A DNA stretch of 17,365 nt from Candidatus Poseidoniales archaeon (lineage in GTDB: Archaea > Thermoplasmatota > Poseidoniia > Poseidoniales > Poseidoniaceae): positions 1 to 17,365 of the forward strand of contig QQSG01000044.1 in the NCBI GenBank assembly GCA_003602665.1, in the 5' to 3' direction. The notes beneath the pieces were generated by a model that worked only from the letters and a program-made list of their open reading frames with translations, was not told the DNA's origin and did no database searches. Position numbers and translations under genes: made by a program. Positions 1 through 5,839 of this stretch are shown here, one piece after another; position 1 is the first letter of the stretch; every line of letters begins with the position of its first letter.

Positions 1-2303
1 CCATCTGCATCAACACATCCTAATCGATCACGAGTCGAATTTCCGGATGTGGTTGGACATGCATCTCCTGAATTGCCGTTCGAATTATCCCCATAACCAT
101 CGCTATCAGAATCAGCGTTTTGAGTAGCATCAAGAGGGAATTCATCGCCGTTGTCTCCATATCCATCGCCATCTGTATCCTTCCATTCACTGGAATCGTT
201 CGGGAACGGGTCAGTCATGTTTGGTCTTCCATCTCCGTCATCATCTGGGCATCCTTTTTCGTTGGAATATGTGGAATTTCCAACTAATCGAGGGCACATA
301 TCTTCGAAGTCTTGGAAGTTATCGTTATCATCATTGAAGTCCTCAGAAGCATCATTACATCCATCGTCATCATAATCAGTTGTTGAGTTTCGAGTCCAAT
401 ACATGGTTCCCGTTGCACATTGATCGGTTGTATCGTTCTTCCCATCCCCGTCATCGTCAAGATCTTCGTCGCTGTCTCTGCAGCCGTCCTGATCACCATC
501 TACAATCAAATTCGATGTAAAAAGAATACCTGTAAGACAATTATCATAGATGTCAAGGATTTCATCATTGTCGCTATCAGGGTCGATTTCATTGGCTAAA
601 TTATCTCCATCATAATCTGGTGAATACCATACTCGTAAGTGATAGTACCCTGGTGTTCCAATATTCAATGTCAAATTTCCATACGTTTGTGTACTCTGTG
701 TCAATTCTATGAAAGAATTTGCCATGAGTGAGTGGTTAGAGTGACGATAAGACACGGATGTTGGAGTTCCGAAAACTGAAGGTGTTGACCAAGCAACGGA
801 TTCATTCTCAAAATATTGAATTAAATTCGATGTTGTTGAATGGCCGATGACCTTTGAACCTGATAATTGTTGTAATGCAATGGATGAGCTAAGGTTTGAC
901 GTTTGATTGATTGTAATTGAAGAAGAGTTCAGATCAATGAAGAAGCCGTTATCCTGTCCTGCAGTCAGGTTTTGGCCAACGAATTGTGCATTGTCGGTAT
1001 TTTGACGAACATCTTGAGTATAACTAAGCGATACAAATGCAAGTTTATTCGATACGTGTCGAAGTTCTTCAATTCCTGAATATTCTTCACGATAATACTG
1101 GCCATTGTCGTCGATATCTAGAATCTCAGAATCAAGATGGCTACCAGATGAAGAAAAATGCGAGATGTAAGGTAGTCCATTACCCAAATTTGCGTTAAAC
1201 GGGTGATTAGTAACTAGATAGCCATTTGAGGAGTGATAGTGAAAGTGGCAACTCGTAGTGATCGGACTCTTTCCACATGCCGCATTTGTGCTTCCTACCC
1301 CGCTTTCACCAACAACGTAAACCGAGTCAGTATACTCTGATGGAACCAATTTAGCGAATCTATTGCTAATTCCTACATATACGTCATCGGCATTATATCC
1401 CGTTTTAACCCACCAATTACCGACTCCCGAACTGTTGTGCATCCATAGGATGTGAGAGTGTGAGGCTGCGCTCCAAGAAGGAGTACTTCCAGTCGGAGAC
1501 CAATTACAAGGATAATTTGATGATGTAGTATAGCCATTTTTACTGTGCCTGGTTAACAAGAAAGTTGAGTTATTTGGGCTCACAGTGGCATCAACGATGC
1601 TCGGCATCTGACAGTTTGTGGAACTACTGACTCCATTGACGCTTATGGTATTGACTCGAGCAAAGCTTCCGTTCCAATCTAAATCTAGGATGAAAAAGCA
1701 GCCTGTACAGGATCTTGAAAAGTCTACAGTACCGTTCCAACTCAAATTGAATGCATTGTTGGAGCCCGGGCAAGGATTGCTATCACAGGCAATCGTTCCA
1801 ATGATGCGAATTCCAAAATCAAAGGATTCAATCACTTCACACTTTACGTCGGTGGCTGAAGATGAAAGGACCTTTGTGAAACCCTGATTTGAACTACTTT
1901 TACCAGAAATCACGCAATATTCGAGGCTCCTATACTGGCCGTTCATGTAGTCTTGGGATGGAAACAAAGTTGTGCCATCAATCGTTTCAGTGGATGTAGA
2001 ATGTCCAATAGAATAAGACGAATTTCCATGTAATAGAACCTCATCACTGAGTGGATGATAAGCAACGATTTCGACGCCAGCAAGCCCTAAATGGGGGACA
2101 TTCTGATTCTGTCCTAGCCACGCAGAAGACTCTGTGGAGAGTTTAATGGTGTTTTGTTCTGCCAAAATCCGAGTGTCGTTCTGAGTGTTGTTTGTTACGA
2201 GTATGAAGTTTGCTTGTGTCAAAAAGAGCATTACTAAAAGAATGCTCGCTGATTTAGCAAATATGTTTGGGGGGGAGTTATTGCTGGCCATTTTATCACT
2301 CAT
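1..2303 (-). CDS. Secreted TSP3-repeat surface protein, N-terminal part (truncated by window edge)
   Basis: The reading frame is open from 2303 to base 1 with no stop, giving 767 codons, so the C-terminus lies outside. An in-frame TGA lies just upstream (about 2330-2328). ATG at 2303 fits a TATA-like box centred 25 nt upstream; ATG at 2291 is the alternative. Residues 1-40 look like a signal peptide (hydrophobic core SASILLVMLFLTQANFILV). Residues about 45-550 form an unrecognised ectodomain rich in Ser, Thr, Asn and Tyr, with several Cys and many N-x-S/T sequons. From about residue 555, TSP3 calcium-binding repeats begin (for example DPDSDNDEILD, DLDDDGDGKND, DTDGDGYGDNGDEFP), each with Cys in GC and CP contexts. 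By analogy with the two complete TSP3 proteins in this window, the missing end probably holds more repeats and a membrane anchor. It is likely a cell-surface adhesin or stalk; no enzymatic motif was seen. Being partial, it lacks a normal two-ended ORF call. Confidence 0.88.
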   Translation of the reverse strand, partial: MSDKMASNNSPPNIFAKSASILLVMLFLTQANFILVTNNTQNDTRILAEQNTIKLSTESSAWLGQNQNVPHLGLAGVEIVAYHPLSDEVLLHGNSSYSIGHSTSTETIDGTTLFPSQDYMNGQYRSLEYCVISGKSSSNQGFTKVLSSSATDVKCEVIESFDFGIRIIGTIACDSNPCPGSNNAFNLSWNGTVDFSRSCTGCFFILDLDWNGSFARVNTISVNGVSSSTNCQMPSIVDATVSPNNSTFLLTRHSKNGYTTSSNYPCNWSPTGSTPSWSAASHSHILWMHNSSGVGNWWVKTGYNADDVYVGISNRFAKLVPSEYTDSVYVVGESGVGSTNAACGKSPITTSCHFHYHSSNGYLVTNHPFNANLGNGLPYISHFSSSGSHLDSEILDIDDNGQYYREEYSGIEELRHVSNKLAFVSLSYTQDVRQNTDNAQFVGQNLTAGQDNGFFIDLNSSSITINQTSNLSSSIALQQLSGSKVIGHSTTSNLIQYFENESVAWSTPSVFGTPTSVSYRHSNHSLMANSFIELTQSTQTYGNLTLNIGTPGYYHLRVWYSPDYDGDNLANEIDPDSDNDEILDIYDNCLTGILFTSNLIVDGDQDGCRDSDEDLDDDGDGKNDTTDQCATGTMYWTRNSTTDYDDDGCNDASEDFNDDNDNFQDFEDMCPRLVGNSTYSNEKGCPDDDGDGRPNMTDPFPNDSSEWKDTDGDGYGDNGDEFPLDATQNADSDSDGYGDNSNGNSGDACPTTSGNSTRDRLGCVDAD

Positions 2304-2322
2304 CTCATCCGAGGACAAACAA

Positions 2323-2333
2323 CATATTCAAAT
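2323..2333 (-). promoter_or_regulatory. TATA-like box for the 2303 gene
   Basis: On the minus strand this reads ATTTGAATATG, centred about 25 nt before ATG 2303. That is the archaeal spacing for a leaderless transcript and it favours 2303 over 2291. The match to the TATA consensus is only moderate. An A9 tract (T9 on plus, 2355-2363) lies further upstream. Confidence 0.4.
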
Positions 2334-2398
2334 CGTCGTAGGATTTCAATCGAGTTTTTTTTTCAACACATCGAGTCTAAATGTCGGTGTCGATAGAG

Positions 2399-2406
2399 AA
2401 ATATAC
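2399..2406 (+). promoter_or_regulatory. TATA box for the 2427 gene
   Basis: AAATATAC is centred about 24-25 nt before ATG 2427, the usual archaeal spacing to a transcription start at or next to the start codon. It implies a leaderless mRNA. It is divergent from the promoter of the 2303 gene. Confidence 0.5.
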
Positions 2407-2426
2407 GCTCTACTGGTAGTAGTTCC

Positions 2427-3554
2427 ATGGCACGATGTTCAAGTTGTGGCATAATCCTGGTAAAGGATATGAATGGAACTTGTTATTGTGGACAAGAAAT
2501 TGTGAAAAAATCATTCCTTTCTCGAATCTTTAAGAAAAGGAAACCAAACTCAATCATTGTAAAAAATAGTTCCATTAGCGGAGACGTCATTGCAGACGCA
2601 ACGGATTCATCAGATTCTCAAGGAAACACGATTGAACTTACGAATTCAAACATCATGGGCGATCTTGTCCAAAACAACATAGATGTGGATGAAATCATTG
2701 AAAAATTCAGTTCACTCTTAGACGAGAAAGTGTTTACTCAATCCGGTTCTGAAACAACTGATGAGAAGAGAGAGCAACTCTTTGAGGAGGTACTCATTGA
2801 AACCAAGAAAGGTGTTGATCAATTGGATGATGATATGTTGAAGATATCATCACTGAATAGAATTTCCCGTGCAGCAGACAAAGCAGGGTACAGGAAAAAA
2901 GCGACTAAAATAGACATAGAGGTCGGGGAAATACTTGCTAAACAGGACGATTGGGATTCAAAAATCAATGGATACCTCAAGTTATCGTCAATCTATTCGA
3001 ATCGTTTGGGATTCATTAATATGAAAAAGGCAGAAAAGTATGCAAAAGATGCAGTTGAAATCTGTGCCCTCAATGAATTAGAGCATCTTGAACGAAAAGT
3101 CGAGCTTAATTTAGTTGAAGTACTGCAACGCTCTTTCAGCTCATTTGCCCCATCTCTCGATGCTGAGGCTGTTCTCACTTGGCATCGTGAACGTAAGGAT
3201 TCGAAGATTTTAATGCAAAATACTTTCAGTCGTTCAAACATTCATTGGAGGGGTATCCGATCTTATGATGATTATAGGTTGGGCGAAGCGTTTGTGCGTT
3301 CTTATATGGCAGGCCATCTGCATGGATGGGAACGAGAAAGGGTGAAAGATCTTATCAAAATGATGCTGGCAAGCGAGTATAAAAACAAATACATGGCAGT
3401 ATTCCTTTACCAAGACTTGTGGCAACTCCGGTTAGGGAACACCATTTTTTACACAGGTCTATTGATAGGTTATCTGATCAAGTTTCTTCTCTTCAAACCT
3501 ATTGGTTTGGTCATTACGCTTTCAACACTCGGTCTCCTGTATCTCATCTTATGA
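2427..3554 (+). CDS. Zinc-ribbon, helical-repeat protein with C-terminal membrane anchor
   Basis: This is a 375-residue protein of no family I recognise. It begins with a small zinc-ribbon-like module: C4 and C7 in CSSCG, then C19 and C21 in CYCG. A very basic linker follows (about 27-41). Next come two copies of a short strand-turn motif, VKNSSISGDV (46-54) and LTNSNIMGDL (71-80), reminiscent of parallel beta-helix or bactofilin-type rungs. Residues about 85-330 are charged and helical, with TPR-like helical pairs (for example 145-210). Two hydrophobic segments end the protein (about 338-355 and 357-375), and the last residues lie within the membrane. There is no signal peptide, so the bulk is probably cytosolic and tethered to the membrane. 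The start is set by a TATA box at leaderless spacing. It is convergent with the coiled-coil operon, 27 bp apart. A scaffold or sensor role is possible but not shown. Confidence 0.85.
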   Translation: MARCSSCGIILVKDMNGTCYCGQEIVKKSFLSRIFKKRKPNSIIVKNSSISGDVIADATDSSDSQGNTIELTNSNIMGDLVQNNIDVDEIIEKFSSLLDEKVFTQSGSETTDEKREQLFEEVLIETKKGVDQLDDDMLKISSLNRISRAADKAGYRKKATKIDIEVGEILAKQDDWDSKINGYLKLSSIYSNRLGFINMKKAEKYAKDAVEICALNELEHLERKVELNLVEVLQRSFSSFAPSLDAEAVLTWHRERKDSKILMQNTFSRSNIHWRGIRSYDDYRLGEAFVRSYMAGHLHGWERERVKDLIKMMLASEYKNKYMAVFLYQDLWQLRLGNTIFYTGLLIGYLIKFLLFKPIGLVITLSTLGLLYLIL

Positions 3555-3581
3555 GATAGGAGTTCCAAGAGGTGGTTGTTT

Positions 3582-4037
3582 TCAATCTTCCATTTGAATG
3601 CCTATAATCGAAAGAGGATCTGTTGCATTCTTGAGCATCATTCTCAATTCATCCTCTGTTGAGATTGAATAGAGTCCATAATCGATATCAGCCATAGCTT
3701 CTGGCAATGCACTTGGGTCTTCATATCCTTCAATGTGCATGATTTGATAGACTCGAAGAAGCAGTTTCGCATTAACATAGTTGGTGATCAATGGTTCTGC
3801 ATTCTTAAGATCGAATGCAACAGTCATCATTTCTTCGGTTGCTCGATGTTGATCATTTCGCTTAACTCTTCGAGCAACAGACAATGCATTGGTTCGCAAT
3901 TCCTTTGTTTTCTCAACCAACAAGGCCTTTTGCTTGAGGACGTCTTCTGCTTTCGCATCGATTAGTTTCTGCCTCTTCTTTGGCTTCATATTCTTGAATT
4001 GTTGAAATTCATCAACTGAGTAAAACCAAGGAATCAT
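3582..4037 (-). CDS. Small helical protein, fourth gene of coiled-coil operon
   Basis: This 151-residue protein has no signal peptide or membrane span. Residues about 20-110 are almost all helix: a Lys-rich first helix (NMKPKKRQKLIDAKAEDVLK), a basic segment RRVKRNDQHRA, then a long helix ending in NYVNAKLLLRVYQIM. A short acidic or Pro-containing linker (EDPSALPEAMADID) and a final helix (STEDELRMMLKN) follow. The order of basic helical hairpin, a K/R-x-(D/N)-x-x-A turn and an acidic C-terminal helix recalls ESCRT-III/Snf7 proteins, but similarity at this level is common among coiled coils, so it is only a hypothesis. Its ATG overlaps the stop of the upstream gene as ATGA (4034-4037), so translation is probably coupled. 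A GAGGATGA ribosome-site-like sequence lies just before the ATG inside the upstream coding end. Confidence 0.8.
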   Translation of the reverse strand: MIPWFYSVDEFQQFKNMKPKKRQKLIDAKAEDVLKQKALLVEKTKELRTNALSVARRVKRNDQHRATEEMMTVAFDLKNAEPLITNYVNAKLLLRVYQIMHIEGYEDPSALPEAMADIDYGLYSISTEDELRMMLKNATDPLSIIGIQMED

Positions 4038-4531
4038 GATTCATCCTCCTCTTCTTTAGGAGCAAATTGATTGAGTTTGCTTTTGTATTTCCTCAAGATA
4101 TCGTAGAAATTACTTGCATCAACAGATGTTGAAACAACGTTCTTCAAATCATCAGGAACCATCCCCTTGATGCTCTCTTCATCATACAAGACGCCTGCTT
4201 CGATGCCTTTTGCCACATCAAGATGCAACTTGTTGTAGAATCGGTTTGCACGCAAGATTGAGAGTCCGCTGAGTTCAACCATTTCTTCAACTCGTAGAAC
4301 TCGTAACTGTAAGATATCAGAAAGAGCCTCTGCAGTGTTGTCTTTTTCAAGAGAGTTGACAATTCTCTTTTCGACTCTCTTGATCTCATTTTCAAGTTTT
4401 GAAAGAGAGCGAATTGTGTCGCTGGTTGCAAATTCAAATCGTTCAAGATTGATTTGACGTTTACCAACTTCTGCGCTCAGTTTTTTGGTAGACATTTTGC
4501 CAAGTTTTTCGTAAATTGGTACTTTAGCCAT
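4034..4531 (-). CDS. Small coiled-coil protein, third gene of coiled-coil operon
   Basis: This is a 165-residue cytosolic protein. A basic N-terminus (MAKVPIYEKLGKMSTKKL) leads into a helical hairpin: residues about 20-60 (RSLSKLENEIKRVEKRIV), a turn LEKDNTAEALSD, then a second long helix through LRVLRVEEMVELSGLSILRA. A variable linker contains GIEAGVLYDEE. A short helix (SNFYDILRKYKSKLNQF) and an acidic tail EEEDES end the protein. The arrangement resembles its operon neighbour at 3582, suggesting related or co-assembling subunits. The ATG at 4531 lies 9 nt after the stop of the preceding gene and is preceded by AGTGATACC, whose GTGAT can pair with the archaeal 16S 3' end. The same 13-base block precedes the 5134 gene. 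The family is not recognised; an ESCRT-III-like assignment is speculative. Confidence 0.82.
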   Translation of the reverse strand: MAKVPIYEKLGKMSTKKLSAEVGKRQINLERFEFATSDTIRSLSKLENEIKRVEKRIVNSLEKDNTAEALSDILQLRVLRVEEMVELSGLSILRANRFYNKLHLDVAKGIEAGVLYDEESIKGMVPDDLKNVVSTSVDASNFYDILRKYKSKLNQFAPKEEEDES

Positions 4532-4540
4532 GGTATCACT
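4528..4540 (-). promoter_or_regulatory. Ribosome-binding element AGTGATACC before the third coiled-coil gene
   Basis: The minus strand reads AGTGATACCATGG. GTGAT matches the archaeal GGAGGTGAT ribosome site, 3 nt before the ATG. The identical 13 bases recur at 5131-5143. Confidence 0.5.
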
Positions 4541-5134
4541 TCAGACTAAGTCATCGATGTCATTGGTTTTCTGCTCACCATCTTCGTTTGCCTTCTTTGT
4601 GTAGGCAATGCCGAAGTGATCGTACATTTCGTGGAGATAATCGTCGTCCAGATCATCTGTTTCTGGTAATTCAGCGAAAATTTGCGACCATGATTTTGGT
4701 TCAAACACAGGCGGGTCAGAAAGGCGTTCCGGGTCTGTAAAATGCTTGTTCTTGATGTTTTCAAGAAGCCAACGTGTGTTTGAAGCCTCTCGTATACTTT
4801 TCATTGTCGAAAGCGAATTGTCAAGATCCTGGGTGAATTTCCCTTCAAGTAATTTCAACTTAGCGAGGTGATCTCTCTTGAGTTGTTCTGAGATACCCTC
4901 TTCATTCGACTCTTCTTTTAGCATTGTCATTTCCATATCAATCTGATTCTTTGAAACTTCAAGTTCTTTTAGTCGAGCTTCATGAGTAAGCAAAATGTCA
5001 GATTGCTGCTTAATGTCTCCAGTCAATTCTCGCTTGGATTTGTTGAAAGCATCGCTCCATCTTGTCGAAATGCTGTTTTGTGCGAGCCAAGAGTCTCGAA
5101 TTCGGGGTTTTACTTTTTTGAAAGGCCACACCAT
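4541..5134 (-). CDS. Coiled-coil protein with acidic C-terminus, second gene of coiled-coil operon
   Basis: This 197-residue protein has no signal peptide. The N-terminus is short, aromatic and basic (MVWPFKKVKPRIRDSW), suitable for binding acidic membranes or nucleic acid. A long coiled coil follows (about 28-130): one helix to about residue 78, a Gly-containing break at NEEGISEQ, then a second helix through the LLEGKFTQDLDNSLSTMKS segment. The last third is less regular. It has a Pro-rich stretch (DPERLSDPPVFEPKSW), a strongly acidic block (ETDDLDDDYLHEM) and a polar tail. Basic amphipathic start, helical hairpin and acidic regulatory tail is the ESCRT-III layout, but no specific Snf7 signature was confirmed. 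ATG 5134 is preceded by AGTGATACC. The gene lies 31 nt downstream of the operon's first gene and 9 nt upstream of the third. Confidence 0.83.
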   Translation of the reverse strand: MVWPFKKVKPRIRDSWLAQNSISTRWSDAFNKSKRELTGDIKQQSDILLTHEARLKELEVSKNQIDMEMTMLKEESNEEGISEQLKRDHLAKLKLLEGKFTQDLDNSLSTMKSIREASNTRWLLENIKNKHFTDPERLSDPPVFEPKSWSQIFAELPETDDLDDDYLHEMYDHFGIAYTKKANEDGEQKTNDIDDLV

Positions 5135-5143
5135 GGTATCACT
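5131..5143 (-). promoter_or_regulatory. Ribosome-binding element AGTGATACC before the second coiled-coil gene
   Basis: This is the same 13 bases as at 4528-4540 (AGTGATACCATGG on the minus strand), again ending on the start codon. Repetition at two starts in one operon supports both start choices and a shared mode of initiation. Confidence 0.5.
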
Positions 5144-5165
5144 GGCTTAACACACCCGCTCACGT

Positions 5166-5546
5166 TTATTGGTTTTTCCTTTTGACAATATCAAGCAGAT
5201 GGTTCTTGGCTAAGGTATGATCTTGTAATCTCGTCCTTGCTTGAATAAGTTGGTTAGTAATGAGTTGAATCTCGGCTTCATTTGTTTTGAGTTCTATGAT
5301 GACGACTTTGTCTTGAATCCGTTGTGCATGCTTTTCCAGTGTTTCTGAAGTTACTTGTTCACCGACAAGATCGCTGCATTTTTGGATAAGGGCACTAATT
5401 TGAGATTCTAATTTACGTATCGTTGATTTTGTGATTGAAACCCCTTCGGACTCCTTGTCAAGAGCCTTTTCTAATTTCTTCAATGACCATTTCTTTGCCT
5501 TTTTGAATTTAGGGTTGGTTGCTTCAAAACTCTCTTCTTTACTCAT
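5166..5546 (-). CDS. Small coiled-coil protein, first gene of coiled-coil operon
   Basis: This is a 126-residue, Lys- and Glu-rich protein with no signal peptide or membrane span. After a polar basic start (NPKFKKAKKWSLKKLEKAL) almost the whole chain is heptad-rich helix: STIRKLESQISALIQKCSDL (about 42-61), then EKHAQRIQDKVVIIELKTNEAEIQLI, then LIQARTRLQDHTLAKNHLLD. It probably folds as an antiparallel hairpin or three-helix coiled coil. It is the shortest of four successive helical proteins and is first behind the operon promoter. A TATA-like sequence (ATTTATAC) lies 34 nt upstream of ATG 5546, implying a leader of about 9 nt. No family is recognised. The order, sizes and shared helical design argue that the four products work as one assembly. 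Confidence 0.8.
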   Translation of the reverse strand: MSKEESFEATNPKFKKAKKWSLKKLEKALDKESEGVSITKSTIRKLESQISALIQKCSDLVGEQVTSETLEKHAQRIQDKVVIIELKTNEAEIQLITNQLIQARTRLQDHTLAKNHLLDIVKRKNQ

Positions 5547-5576
5547 GGTTCTTCAGTCACTACTGATGCGTCTGAT

Positions 5577-5584
5577 GTATAAAT
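5577..5584 (-). promoter_or_regulatory. TATA box of the coiled-coil operon
   Basis: The minus strand reads ATTTATAC, centred about 34 nt before ATG 5546. A transcription start about 25 nt downstream would leave a leader of about 9 nt. It is divergent from the promoter of the 5645 gene. Confidence 0.5.
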
Positions 5585-5615
5585 CCATCTTATAGGATTG
5601 TTCTTCCAAAACCTA

Positions 5616-5625
5616 TTTTAAATAA
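5616..5625 (+). promoter_or_regulatory. TATA box of the 62-residue membrane protein gene
   Basis: TTTTAAATAA is centred 25 nt before ATG 5645, ideal for a leaderless archaeal transcript. Its presence is a main reason to accept this short gene. Confidence 0.5.
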
Positions 5626-5644
5626 ATGCGGTGTAGATGGCATC

Positions 5645-5833
5645 ATGGTAGAAATCGCAATGATGGAAATAGCAATAGGTGTTGGTGGAATTGTTCTTGG
5701 TTTTGTTCTGGGAAGAATGACCGCATACAATGGAAACTCTGGCAATAACGTTACCCATAATACGGATAACAGAAATGCAATCCAAGGCAATGAAGGAAAT
5801 GTTCAAACTTCTAAAGGAAAGCAGAACAACTGA
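5645..5833 (+). CDS. 62-residue single-span membrane protein with Asn-rich tail
   Basis: This small protein consists of one hydrophobic, Gly-rich membrane segment (about residues 4-24, EIAIGVGGIVLGFVLGRM) and a polar tail rich in Asn, Gly and Gln (NVTHNTDNRNAIQGNEGNVQ). Arg follows the span, which suggests the N-terminus is outside and the tail is cytosolic. The tail is compositionally like the strand-turn motif of the 2427 product (NSSISGDV ... GNTIELTNSN) and the cytosolic tail of the 14283 product (TNTNIDNSKK), but the similarity is weak. The TATA box at -25 supports ATG 5645 and a leaderless transcript. The stop lies only 6 bp from the end of the convergent 9448 gene. Function unknown. 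Its shortness leaves some chance that it is not translated. Confidence 0.6.
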   Translation: MVEIAMMEIAIGVGGIVLGFVLGRMTAYNGNSGNNVTHNTDNRNAIQGNEGNVQTSKGKQNN

Positions 5834-5839
5834 ATCGGT

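Noticed and set aside
2355..2363. T9 run as a plus-strand terminator
   Set aside because: No plus-strand gene ends upstream of it. It is better seen as an A-tract in the divergent promoter region.
2185..2454. 89-residue plus-strand open frame
   Set aside because: It overlaps the signal-peptide end of the 2303 gene and the divergent promoters, and conflicts with the well-supported 2427 start.
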